Shown: positions 41,307 through 52,999 of the stretch, piece after piece | Layout of the letters: each line of letters opens with the position of its first letter | How positions within the stretch are numbered: position 1 is the stretch's first letter | NCBI RefSeq assembly: GCF_014066305.1 | Contig: NW_023501045.1 | Span: 1 to 64,000, forward strand | Direction of reading: 5' to 3' | DNA from: Letharia columbiana | Taxonomy: Eukaryota > Ascomycota > Lecanoromycetes > Lecanorales > Parmeliaceae | Length of the DNA: 64,000 bases | Program-made: the position numbers and the translations under genes | Notes under the pieces: generated by a model | Told to the model about the DNA's origin: nothing | Database searches by the model: none | What the model saw: the letters and a program-made list of their open reading frames with translations, nothing else

Positions 41307-41786
41307 TACTTTTCATTTATATATATAATTAATTATAAATTCGTTAGATCTACGCTTTTCGATTAGATACCGCGGATAAATAAATTAGCGTTCGCAATTA
41401 TTAAAAATCTATAAAAATTTATATATAGAAGTCTTATTCTCTAAAATAACTAGCTCTCTAAAGATACTATTTCTTTATAATTTAATAAATTATAGAGCTT
41501 AGTATGCGCTTTCTAACGCTATAAAAATAATGAAGTTTAGCTTACTATTAATAGATTAAATGAATATTTAAATATAATAGTTATAATAGTTACATTAGAC
41601 GCGTTCGAGATCGAATAATAATCCTTTCATCTATTTATATAACTATTCTTCTTTCATTATTCTATTAATTCTATTAATATAAATATATTTACCCTCGATA
41701 CTCTTATACTTAATTAAATAAGAGAAAGATCTATAATAGACGAATGCGGAGAATACTACGGAGAATATTACGAAGATAGTCATCAT

Positions 41787-41806
41787 AAAAAAAAAAAAAA
41801 AAAAAA
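41787..41806 (+). repeat. 20-A homopolymer at the Z2 end
   Basis: Twenty consecutive A follow agtcatcat, where the Z1 sequence would continue as agcagcagtaac. It could be a retroposition poly(A) tail on a truncated Z transcript, or the edge of the neighbouring region. Confidence 0.8.
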
Positions 41807-41931
41807 GCTTTATAACTCTAAGTCTTTAAGAATAATTATCTCTTTTACTATTCTTATCGCGACTCTTAATTATCTTATTACTCTTATTAATTCTTTTTAT
41901 ACTTTAACGAGTTTTCTTAAAAGACTAAAAA

Positions 41932-42186
41932 TTGAGATTAATAAAATTAATAAGATTAAGATCTAAAGTAAAGTCGATAATCTTTTACTTTTTAAACTTC
42001 TTAATTAATAACTTATTCTTAATCTATTTAAAAGCCGCGAGTTTAAATTTAATTATCTTTAATACTATTAACTTTTTAATTTTAATATTTATTAATCTTT
42101 ATATAAGAATTTTATTAAAAGATAGTAAAAATAAGAAAGATATAATTAAGAACTCTTCTAATATTATTAAAGAAATCTTAATTTAA
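41932..42186 (+). pseudogene. 84-codon Leu/Ile/Asn-rich open run, probably a relic or chance
   Basis: An ATG-less open run (first codon at 41932 is read from att/ag-rich sequence) ends at the stop after EILI. Its composition is dominated by L, I, N and K, as expected from mutated AT-rich DNA. A second frame immediately upstream (about 41840-41967) is also open, reading RLKIEINKINKIKI, so a frameshifted relic of a longer gene is possible. There is no recognised domain and no ribosome or promoter context. With stops at about 9% of codons, a run of this length is not surprising in 64 kb. Confidence 0.2.
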
Positions 42187-42399
42187 AGAGAAGATCTCTA
42201 ATTAAGTATTTTTAAATAGATAAAGCTTATAAAAGGCGTAGACGTAAGTACTAGCTAAAGATTATTTAATATTAATAATATAATAATTATTTATAGCGTT
42301 ATCTTTATTAAACTTAAAGACTTCTTTTTTTATACGTACGTCTTTTTCTTAACTAATTTAACTACTATATTTATATATTAATTAGTAAAGTAAATAGCG

Positions 42400-45300
42400 A
42401 ATATTATTTATAAATAATATTAATAAGAGCTTATTAGAATAAAATAGAGATCGTAGTTAAGTATTCTTTAATAATTATTATTTCTTTTTAAACGTCTATT
42501 TATCTAATAAATTATTCTTTATAATTAAATTATATATATTAATTTATTAATCTTATTATAAATACTATTTAAATATAATTTAATAGTCTTTTACGTAGAC
42601 TTTATTTATAAGCTTATTTTAAACTTCGTTATTATTAAGCTTTAAATATCGAGTTAAACGCGTCTTAACTTCTATATTAATAAAATTCTTATTAATATAA
42701 ATAATAATAATATTAATTATCTTACGCGCTATCGTAATTTATAGAACTTAATTATAGAAATAATTATTAATAAGAATAAAGATATTATAGACGTTTTTTT
42801 ACTTAATTTAAATAATATATATATTAATCTATAGAGTTAACTATATATTTAATAATATATTTATAAAGATTATATTTAAGTAATTCTTTTATAGATTAAT
42901 TAAGATAGCGCTAATCTTAACGCTAATAACTAGAACTTATATAGAATAATTCTTATTATTAAATTAATAGATCGTCGTCTCTTAATTCTTAAATCTATAC
43001 TTTATATAAATATTAATAATATTAAATTTTAAAATTATTAAAAGAATCTTTACTAGCTATATCGTAAAGGGTTAATTATAAAAAATAATAATCTTTTAAT
43101 TATTCTTATTATAGATTTAATAAATAAGATTAATAATATAAAATAATTTAATTAAGTTATATATAAGATAGTATACTATATTAATATAATCGCGATAAAT
43201 AAATATATTTAAATTAATCTTAATCGAATTAAAAAAGTAGATAACGTTATAATCTTTATATTTATAATAAAATTTCTTAATAATAATAAATCTATTCTTA
43301 TTAAAAGAGATAAAAATAAGATTATTACTTATAACTCTTAGATATAACTTATAATAAAATATTATATTTCTTAAATCTATTTCTTTTATCTTATTAAATT
43401 CTAAATTAAAAAATTAAGTATATATTAAATAAAGCTTAATATACTTTTTTAATTTATATCTACTCTATTAAAGTTTAATTATAAATTAATATATTAAGAA
43501 AATCTTCGTATTAATTCGATAAGAGTTTCTATTAAAGATATTATCGATTTAAGTTATAATAATACGCTTTAATTAAATAAGATAAAGAATTAATAAAATA
43601 AAGATATTAGCGAAGAAAGTTAAGAGATAATTAAGCTCTTTATCTAAAATAATTTAAAATTTAAAGATTCTAGAGTTAATAAGTTAGACGAATCTATTAA
43701 TATTATTTATAGATAATATCTAATTATAGATATTAGATTTAATAAAGACGTAGTTATTAATATTAACGAATTTCGAATTAAGAATAATTTAATCTTTATT
43801 TTAAAAGAGTAATAAAAGATTAATTAAGTCTAGCGAGCGATTAATTATAGAAGTTATTATTAATAGAATATAATATATAATATATAAATTTAGAATTAAC
43901 TTATATATAATTATAAACGAGCTCTTTAGCTTTTAGACTTTATCTTTTATAATTATCGCGAATATATTTAAATAGAATAAATAAATAAGATTAAGCTCAT
44001 CTTCGTTTATATTAATCTTATTATTATTAATTATATTATTATCTTTATAATTAATCTTTAATAATATCGCGAATTATATATCTTATTTTAAGAGCCTAAG
44101 ACGCGTAGTCTTAATATCTTTATTTTAATATATTAATTAATAAATTTAAGTAATATAGCTATTTAGAATAATAATAAGTAGAATATTAAAATAATTAAAT
44201 AAAGAATTAAGATATAATAAAAGATAAATAATAGAGATATTTAAGATTTAAGCTCGCTAATAAATATTACTTTTCTTAATAAAGTTATAGAATTACTTTA
44301 TCGTTAATTAAAGAAAATAAAGATACTTCTTATTCTTTTAAATATCTAATCTCTATAAGAGTTCGAGAATAAGTATAATCTTATATTTTCGATTAACGAT
44401 ATATATAAATAGTTTCTAAATCTTACTTAGCTTAGATATTAAACGATCTATCTTTTATATATAGAATTTTTTATTAATTTAAATCGAGATATTTAAATAA
44501 GAAATATCTTACTTAATTAAATTATTATATATTTTCTTATTCTAATTATTCTTACTATAATCTTTCTTATTATAATCTTTATTATTATTATAAATATCTT
44601 TTTTATTATAAATAGCTTTTAATAGCGGCTTCGACTAGAATAATAATAGATTAATATTATTTATAGATAATATTAAAGATTAATATCTTATATAAATAAT
44701 AAGAAATATTAATATAATAATAGTCTTATCTAAATCTATTTTATCGCTTAAAATATCTTTTTAAAGAAGTAAGTTATAGATAATAAGAAGTTAGATAATA
44801 ATTTATATCTAATATAATAGAAGAAGTAATATATATTAAGATTTATTAATAATAATTAAGATAAACTTAAGAGATAACTTAAAGGAATTTATATTTAAAA
44901 GTATATACGCGTTAATATAGCTAGACGAGACGATATTAAAAGAATTAATATAATTTTAAAAATTTTAGAATTCTTTATATTTAATATTTAAAATATTATT
45001 TATTAATTTAAATATTTCTCTCTCGCTAATTATCTAATTTTTTTTTATTAAAGATTTTAATTTATTAATACTTAATTATTAAAATTAATCGCTTAAATAA
45101 TTAGATTCTTAATTAATTCGATAAAAGAAATAATAATAATATTATCTTTCGGGGTTAGATAGATAATATAAATCTTACTATTAATCTAGATATATAAAGC
45201 CTTCTATTATTTTATATCGATAATTTCGCGATCTTATAAATATTACTTCTATATCTTTATTATATCTTTAATATTCTCTAATAATAGATTTTTAATACTA

Positions 45301-47053
45301 TTATTAAAAACGTTATTCTTATTTAATTAAGCTTCTTATTTTATAATTTAGCGATTTAATAAATAAAATAAGTTATCTATATATCGTCTTCTATTCTTCT
45401 TAATAAAATAAATAATATCTTTATTTATATCGACGTCTTTAAGAATTTAAATCTTCTTCTTAATATTATTTATAAATAATATTATTATATTATCTATTCG
45501 TTAATTTAAATCTTTTAAATTATAGAAATCGACGATTTATATAAAATTTATTTATATCTTAAATATATCTTTATATTAATTAATCTCTCTTTACGTCTCT
45601 ATTATCTTTCGCTAGAATTATTAAAAAAGTATATATATCTAATATTAGTTTTCGATATGAAATCTATAAACTAACTCGATATCGAGCTATTTATATTTAA
45701 GAATAATTTCTAGATTCTCTTTAAGAATAAGTTTTATTATTATTAATTAGAAGTAGATATTATAAAGATTATTATTATAGAAGATAGATAAAGAAAGAGA
45801 GACTAGATTTATTTAAGAGAAATCCTCGTTATATAAGATAATAAAGATATTCGCTTAGATATATAAAGTATTTTTATTCTTTTCTTTTATCTTTAATTCT
45901 TTCTCTCTAATCTTTTATTATATTATTAAAATTTTCTTATTAACTTTATTATCTATAAAGATAATAAGATTTAAATTTAATTTAAATTTAAGATATTTTA
46001 ATAATAGTCGATCGCTTATAAAAAGCTTATTAATATTTAAAATAAAAACTTCTCGCGAGTTCTTACTAGCTACGAATTATTATTTCTAATATTTTTATTC
46101 TAATATTTTCTCTATTATCTTCTTTTAGCGATTTATAAATATAGATTTAGAGAGCTTTATTAATATAATAAAGATTAAGATTATCTTTACTTTATCTTTA
46201 ATATTTTTAATATCTTTTATTATATTTTTAGCGAATTAAGTAAATTAAATACGCTTTCGAGTAATAGAGAGTTTTTAAAGATATAAAAAAAAACGTTAAG
46301 CGATTAAAGAATTAAGAAAGATAGATTATATAATATATAATCTAAAGATAAATAAAAGAAGTAAGAGTTTTAAAGAGAATTAATATTAGATTAATAATTA
46401 AATAAGTAAAATAAAAGTAATATATAATAAAGTAGAATAGAAGATAAAGAATAATAATAAATATTATCTATAAATAAGATCGCGTTAATTTAAATTTTTA
46501 CTTAAATTTAATAACTAAATATAAACTTATTTAAATTTAAACTTCTATTATATAGATTTTAATTAAATATAAGAAGTATAGAAGTAGAATATAAAATTAA
46601 ATATATAGTAAATATATAGAAGTAATAGAAGTAAGAGAAGATTATTATAATAATTATAATTAAAAGAAAGAAGAATAATAATTATTATAATAAAGTAAAA
46701 GAAAGATAAATAATAATATAAGAAATTATATTAATATAAATAGTCTAGGTCTTAACGTAACTCTTATCTATAGATAATATTTATATAAAATTAAGCTATA
46801 AAGAGAGTTAAGTAAATATAAAGAATAGAAAAATAATTAAATTAAATATAATAATAATTTATATTAATTAATTCTTATTAGCTATTTATATTATATATAT
46901 TATTTATAAATAATATATATAAAAGCTTTATTATAGAAAATTCTAAATAAATATATAAGAAGAGATTATTAAATAGAGAGATAAGAATAATAAAAGATCT
47001 TTAAGACTATTACTAATTAGCGTATTATTATATATACTATTTATAAATAATAT
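42400..47053. repeat. Dispersed palindrome family (core attatttataaataat)
   Basis: Perfect or near-perfect palindromes lie at 42400-42421, 43700-43719, 44653-44674, 45462-45483, about 46460 (partial), 46895-46918 and 47034-47053. The perfect ones span 22-24 bp around the 16-bp core; the others carry a single G or C in one arm. Further members are in Y (24219-24238 with 48947-48966; about 39119 with 51892). A specific 16-mer is not expected this often even at this base composition. Confidence 0.7.
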
Positions 47054-48705
47054 CTATAAACTCTAGACGTAATAATATATTAAATAAATAAATATTAATA
47101 AGTATAAGTTCTTAGATAATAGCGATATTAACGCGTAATAGAAATTATTATAATAGGCTTAAATATATAATAAAGTCGACTAAGAAGCTTAATATTAATT
47201 ATTATTATTATTCTATTACTTTAATTTATAAATATAAATAATATTATTAATTAAGTAAATTAAAATTAAATTAAATACTTAAATTATTTATTAAGAAAAT
47301 TATAGACTCTAGATTATCGATAATAAAACTCTTATCTCTTATTTAATAATTTAATATTATTATTATTTAGCTACTATCTACTTTAAATTCTATCTTTTAA
47401 CTCTATTTTAAAGTCTCTTAATAAATATAATTTTATATTAAAAGTAATATCGATAAGATTTTAAAGATAAAAAACTTATAAGATATCGACTATTAAGATA
47501 TAAAGCTATCTATAAGATATTATATCTTAAAATATTTTTTAAATATTCTTAATAAAAATCTTATTTTTAATAAAGAAATACTTAATTATTTTTATTAAAT
47601 CTTCTTAATTAAATACGAAAGTAGCGATATATTAATTAATCTTCTTTAGAGAATTAAGCTTATAAATATTCTACTAGATTTTCTAACTATATCTCTTATT
47701 AACTTTATATTAAATTAATAATTTATTTAAATTATATTAAGAAATAATTATTAATTATTATAAGATATAATAGTTTATTTAATATGAAAATTAGCTTATA
47801 ATATTTAAATATATCTTCTATAATATTATTTTATATAGTTAATATATTAATATTTAAAAGATTATAATATTTTATTATCGAGTTAATAAGTTAAGATTAT
47901 TATATATAAATAAATCTTTAATATAATTAATTTAAAGTTCGAAATTCTAATATTTATAAAAGATATTTTCTTTTTAATTAAAGGGTCGAGCGATTTAAGC
48001 GTTAATAATATAAGATTAAATATTAATTATACGCTAAATTATAGTATAATTAAAATTATAAAAACTCTTAACTTTATTTATAATTAATAATTTTAATAAT
48101 TATTTCTTTATCTTAATAACGCTATTAGAGAAATTACGATATTTATATAACCTCGTAATTAAGATTTTAAAAATATATTTAATATAGAATTATAAGATAA
48201 ATTTAATATTTAAATTAAATAACGACTACGTAATATTAATAGTCGCTTATCTTTTCTTATTATTCTCTTAATTAAATAAATTATAATCGTAATAAAGATT
48301 AATATTTATATATCTTTCTCGAAATATAACTTAAATATTCTTTTATTTAATTAAAACGATAGAAATATTTTAAATATAATAAAAGAATTTATAAAATATA
48401 TTATTAGCTAATTAAAGCTAATTTAGAAGATATAATTAAAAGATAAATAATATCTTTTATAGAAACTAATCTATTTAAAGCTATATAATCTTATATCGCT
48501 TAATTACTTATTTAAAATCGAGATTAATAAAATTATATTAATTAGACTTCGAGTTATCTAAAAGATTATTTTTAGAAATCTTATTATTATTATAACGGAG
48601 TGCGCGGCGTCGAAGTTACTCTTATTAATATTTATAACTTTTTATTTTTTTTAATATTAATTTAAATTATTATAATAATATAATTTCTTTTATAATTAAT
48701 ATAAG

Positions 48706-48713
48706 AATATAAT
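48706..48713. other. Empty target site of X-B in Y2 (aatataat)
   Basis: A single aatataat lies between ataag and aataagc. The same site in Y1 is duplicated around X-B. Confidence 0.9.
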
Positions 48714-50854
48714 AATAAGCGCTAATTGTAATCTTATAAAGACGCTATTAGATTTTCGAAGTAATAAAATAATTATTTAACTCGAGACGAGCTTTAATTA
48801 TCGATATTTTTAGATATATTATTTATCTATTTAGATAGACTAATATAAATTTATTAATCTCTTTAATTAAAAGTATCTAGTAAAAGCGATAAGAGTCTTT
48901 AATAATTAAGATTCTTATATAATTATCTATAGATAAATAACTATCGATATTATTTATAAATAATATTAAATTATTAAGTTTCTAGATATTTAATAAAGAA
49001 GTAATAATCTACGCGATAGTAATAAAGTAATTATTAATATTAAATTCGTAATATATAAAGAATAATTATTTTATATAATATTTCGATTATATATTAAATA
49101 AGAACTTTATTTTTATTAAATCTTTTAATATAATAATAACTCTTTACTTACTCTTTTTATAATCTTTAACTATATTAACTCTTTTTAAATAAAATTCTTA
49201 AGTATTAATTATAATTCGACTATATTAATTTACTTTAAAGTATTTATTAATATAAAATTAAGAGAACTCTAAGTCTTTAAAGTTATTATTATTAAATATA
49301 AAATAATTTTTAAATAATATAATAAATAGATCTTTATTACTATTATAGATCTTATTATAAATAAAATTATCTTCGCTTTATAATAGATTACTTAAATTTA
49401 ATTTAATAAAGATTAAATTCATATCGCGCGTTAATATAAAAGAATAGCGTAAGACTATAAGATAATATATAATCTATTAAGAATTATAGAATTCTTATAT
49501 TTATTATTTAAGATAGTACGTTTTTTATAATAATATAATATTATTAATAGCGAGAATATCTTTAACTTTAATATTAAGTTACGCGTCATCTTAACTTAAA
49601 TAACTCTTATTATAAATATTATAATAGAATTTTATAAGTTTAAAAAAGTTATATTTTATTAGAGCGAGACTATTATATTAAATCGAGTTTTTAAAATTAT
49701 AAATTATAATAATTAATATTAAACTTATAAATTTAAGATATTTATTACTCTTATAAAGTATATACTTTTAAAATTATTTTAATAGATTAATAAATAACGA
49801 ATAATTAATATTAATCGAATAATTAGCGTTATTAATACTCTACTCTTTCTTAATATATATCTTATAATTTATATTAATATAGCTCTATAATTAATATTAT
49901 TATATATAATAATTATAAATATTTTTAAATATAAATTAAATAATATTATTAATTTATTTATTTTACTTATTATTATTTAGATATATAATATTAAAATTAA
50001 TTATTAAAAGATAAGAAAAGAAAATATAAATAGTAATCTTTAGATTACTATCGATAATATTATAATTTAAATAAAATTATTTTATTTTATATAATTTTAA
50101 ATTATAAATAATTATTTATTAATTTTAAATAATTTATTATAGAAATAATAATTAAAATATAAAGTAAAATCTATATCGATAAATAGTTAGACTCGAAATA
50201 TTAAAGATTATATTATTAATATTTTAAAAATATTAAAATATAAGATCTTTCTTTTAAGTCTAGCGTAAAAAGCGCTTCTTTAATCTATTAAAATTAATTA
50301 TTACTAAGTTTCTATTATTTATAAAAAAAGCTTTTTAATTAATAATCTTAAAATTATTTACTACTTTATCTTATTTTATAATCTTATTCTAATATAAAAG
50401 ATATAAAGCATTATTAAAGAAGAACTTTATAAAGAGATATTAATTTTAATAATTAATTATTTCGTAAAAGAAAAGAATATCTTTAAGAATAATATTAAGA
50501 TTACTCGCTATTTAATATTAATTAAATTTTAAAAGAAGATTTAATAATAATATATTATAGATATAATAAGTCTTTTAGCTAGCTTTAAAAATCTTTATAA
50601 TATTATTATATAAATTTATAAAAAAAAAAAATTCGAATATAGTTTTTAATCTTTTAGATTTATTTATAAAAATTAAAAGACGACCGCGTCGCTCTAATCT
50701 AAGATTAAAATTATATATATTTTTTAATCTATAATTATATTTATTTAAATATTTTAAAAAGAGATTAATTATTAAAAGATTAAAAGTATTAAAATTAATA
50801 AGACTAGACTTAACTTCGCTTAATATTAAATATTTTTTAAATTATAAAAAAAGA

Positions 50855-51150
50855 AAGAGTTATATTAAAGAAAGTATATATAAAAAACTCTTAAATTAAA
50901 AAAAAAGAGAGGATTATATTAAAGAAAGTATAAATAAAAAACTTTTAAATTAAAAAAGAAAAGAAGAGTTATATTAAAGAAAGTATAAATAAAAAACTCT
51001 TAAGATTAAAAAGAAAAGAGTTATAGAAAGAAAGATAAAGAACTTTTAAATTAAAAAGAAAGAAAGAATTATAAAGAAGAGAGCGAAGATAAAAAACTCT
51101 TAAATTAAGAAGAAAGAAAGAGTTATAAAGAAGAGAGCGAACTTAAAAAT
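50855..51150 (+). repeat. 54-bp-type tandem array in Y2
   Basis: It consists of five to six units of the same charged repeat as 26130-26370, with motifs agttatattaaagaaagtat and aaaaaactcttaaatta. Some units are shortened or carry an extra base, so the frame is not kept throughout. The unit number differs from Y1. Confidence 0.65.
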
Positions 51151-51754
51151 CTCTTTATAAATATATAAATATTTAATTATAATAATAAATATAGAAAACT
51201 CTATCGCTTAATTTTAATTATAGATATATATTTATAGTTAAAATATTTATAATCTTAATAAAATTCTAAATAAATAGAATATTAAGAGTTTATCTACTTA
51301 ATTTACGCGATTTATTAAAATTTAAAAAAGCTTTTTTAAATAATAATCTAATTAAAGATTAAGTAATTATATTACTCTTATTTTAAGATCTAATTAAAAG
51401 ATTAAATATAGTTTAAAAAAGAAATTATTATTATTACGATTTTACTTTAATAAAGATAATATTACTATTCTTCTCTAACTCTTTTAATAAATTAAAATTC
51501 TCTATAATATTAATAAGCTAATTATTTTTTATTTAAATTATCTCTTATTATTTAGCTATAACTCTAAAAAGTAAAAAATTTATAAGATTTAAGAATTATA
51601 ATAAAATAGTTATATCTATTTATAAAAATTAGACTTTATATTTAATTTAATATCTAAGCTTAAAGTCTAATTATAGTCTTATAAGCGAAAATATATTTTT
51701 CTTTTAAGATCTTTTTAGAATAAGTTATTATAATAAAGAAAAGAGAGTAAAGAA

Positions 51755-51762
51755 ATAAAGAT
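51755..51762. other. Empty target site of X-C in Y2 (ataaagat)
   Basis: A single ataaagat lies between agtaaagaa and tatattttt. Y1 has X-C at this point with eight-base flanking copies. Confidence 0.87.
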
Positions 51763-52335
51763 TATATTTTTATAAGAGATAAGATTAGATTAAATATATA
51801 GTAAGCGCGTAGTAAATATAAGTTAAAGATAAAATTTTATATTAAAATAATTAAGAATAAAGTAATAGAGAGTTTTTTTTTTATTTAGATAAATATTATT
51901 TATAGATAATAATAACTTATTAATAATATTTAATTAAATAAATTATATATAATAATAATAATATAAGACTAAATTTAATTAAATATATTATTTATAATAA
52001 TAGATAATATTAATTTTTTAATAGAATAAGATTAAATTTAATTAAATATATTACTCGTAATAATAAGCGATATTAAAATATTTAGCTTCGCGCGTAATTA
52101 TAAATAGAAGTTATTATTAAATAAAATATATTTAAATAAATATAATCTATAGATTTTAGCGTCGCGATTATAGAATATTAAAAGATTTTAAATAAAGTAA
52201 TATATAAAGAAGAAAGTAGATTAGATAATTAAAAATCGAGAATACTATTAAATTTAGCGTATTCGCTTTTATAATCTTAGATCTTAATATTATTATTAAA
52301 AGACGTAAAATAATAAAATGAAAATCTAAAAGAAA

Positions 52336-52355
52336 TTTTTTTTTTTTTTTTTTTT
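52336..52355. repeat. 20-T homopolymer at the right end of Y2
   Basis: The corresponding run in Y1 is 9 T (39563-39571) after a ttc. It could be a poly(A) tail of something on the minus strand, or simple slippage. Confidence 0.8.
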
Positions 52356-52369
52356 CTCTAAGTTCTTAT

Positions 52370-52960
52370 ATATATAATTTATATTAATTTAATTTATTTA
52401 TTATTTTAATATATATTATTAAAATAATATTATTTAATTAATAAATATTTATATTTTAATATTATTAATTATTATATTTTATAAATTTATATATTTTAAT
52501 TTAATTATATATTAATATAATTATATAAATTAAATAATTAATAAATAATTAAGATATAAATATTATATTAATAAATAAAATATAATATTAAATTTTTATT
52601 ATTTATATATTTAATAATTATATTAATAATATATTTATATAAATATTATTATTTTAAATTTAAATAAATATATTAAATAAAATAAATATATTTAACTTAT
52701 ATAATAATATTTAATAATTAATAATATAAGTTTAATTTTAAATAATTAAATTTATTTTCTTTAATTAATTTATATTATAATAAAGCAAAATTTTTAAATT
52801 AAATATATATAATATTTATAATATAAATTAATTTTTTTAAATAGTTTATTTATCTCAATAATATAAGATTAATTACTTTATTTATAATATAAATATTTAA
52901 TATTAATATTAATATAAATAAAAAATATCTTAAAAATATTAAAAATTAAAATATTTAAAA
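52370..52960. other. Nearly G/C-free AT tract
   Basis: Positions 52381-52740 contain only three G or C by my count. CG and CT, which survive RIP elsewhere in the window, are missing, so RIP alone does not explain the composition. The sequence is irregular (ttaatt, aaatatt, tataat mixtures) and not a simple tandem repeat. It contains no gene. It separates Y2 from the V repeats. Confidence 0.85.
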
Positions 52961-52999
52961 AAGTTAAAGAAAAGTAATATCTTTATTATAAAGTTAACT

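Larger units (their letters stand above)
40661..41786 (+). mobile_element. Z2: shortened inverted copy of Z, interrupted by a small TIR element
   Basis: It starts ttaatatatataaaagaata, the exact reverse complement of the right end of Z1 at 5684, followed by a match to 5560-5650. After the interruption (40723-41306), the sequence resumes as the reverse complement of Z1 from about 5560 down to 4655, but with one copy of the 113-bp repeat and no GC-rich island. It ends at agtcatcat inside the first tandem unit, where a 20-A tract begins. The + strand here matches the minus strand of Z1, the presumed sense strand. Confidence 0.75.
41807..47956. other. Unidentified 6-kb degenerate region with dispersed palindromes
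   Basis: This is RIP-like AT-rich DNA between Z2 and Y2. It has pyrimidine-rich (44880-46260) and purine-rich (46290-46760) blocks on the + strand, which may reflect oppositely oriented former genes. Seven copies of an attatttataaataat-type palindrome occur here and two more in Y2, hinting that this region and Y2 might belong to one larger element truncated in Y1. I could read no reverse transcriptase, integrase or transposase motif, and found no terminal repeats. Confidence 0.4.
47957..52365 (+). mobile_element. Y2: uninterrupted copy of Y (about 4.4 kb)
   Basis: It aligns with the three Y1 pieces in order, with no X insertion: 47957-48713, 48714-51762 and 51763-52365. The left edge is where similarity starts (agatattttcttttt) and the right edge follows a 20-T run and tctctaagttc. 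No terminal inverted or long terminal repeats are visible. It contains two of the palindromes and an 18-codon tandem repeat. Open frames are destroyed by TAA. Its main value is as the reference for the X-B and X-C empty sites. Confidence 0.82.

Noticed and set aside
41807..47956. LTR retrotransposon with a reverse-transcriptase FVDD-like motif at ttatttatagataat
   Set aside because: The string is part of the repeated palindrome found at many sites and in both orientations, so it cannot be taken as a catalytic motif. No LTRs were found.
52370..52960. Mitochondrial DNA insertion
   Set aside because: Composition fits, but I see no mitochondrial gene or tRNA in it. It is kept only as a possibility.
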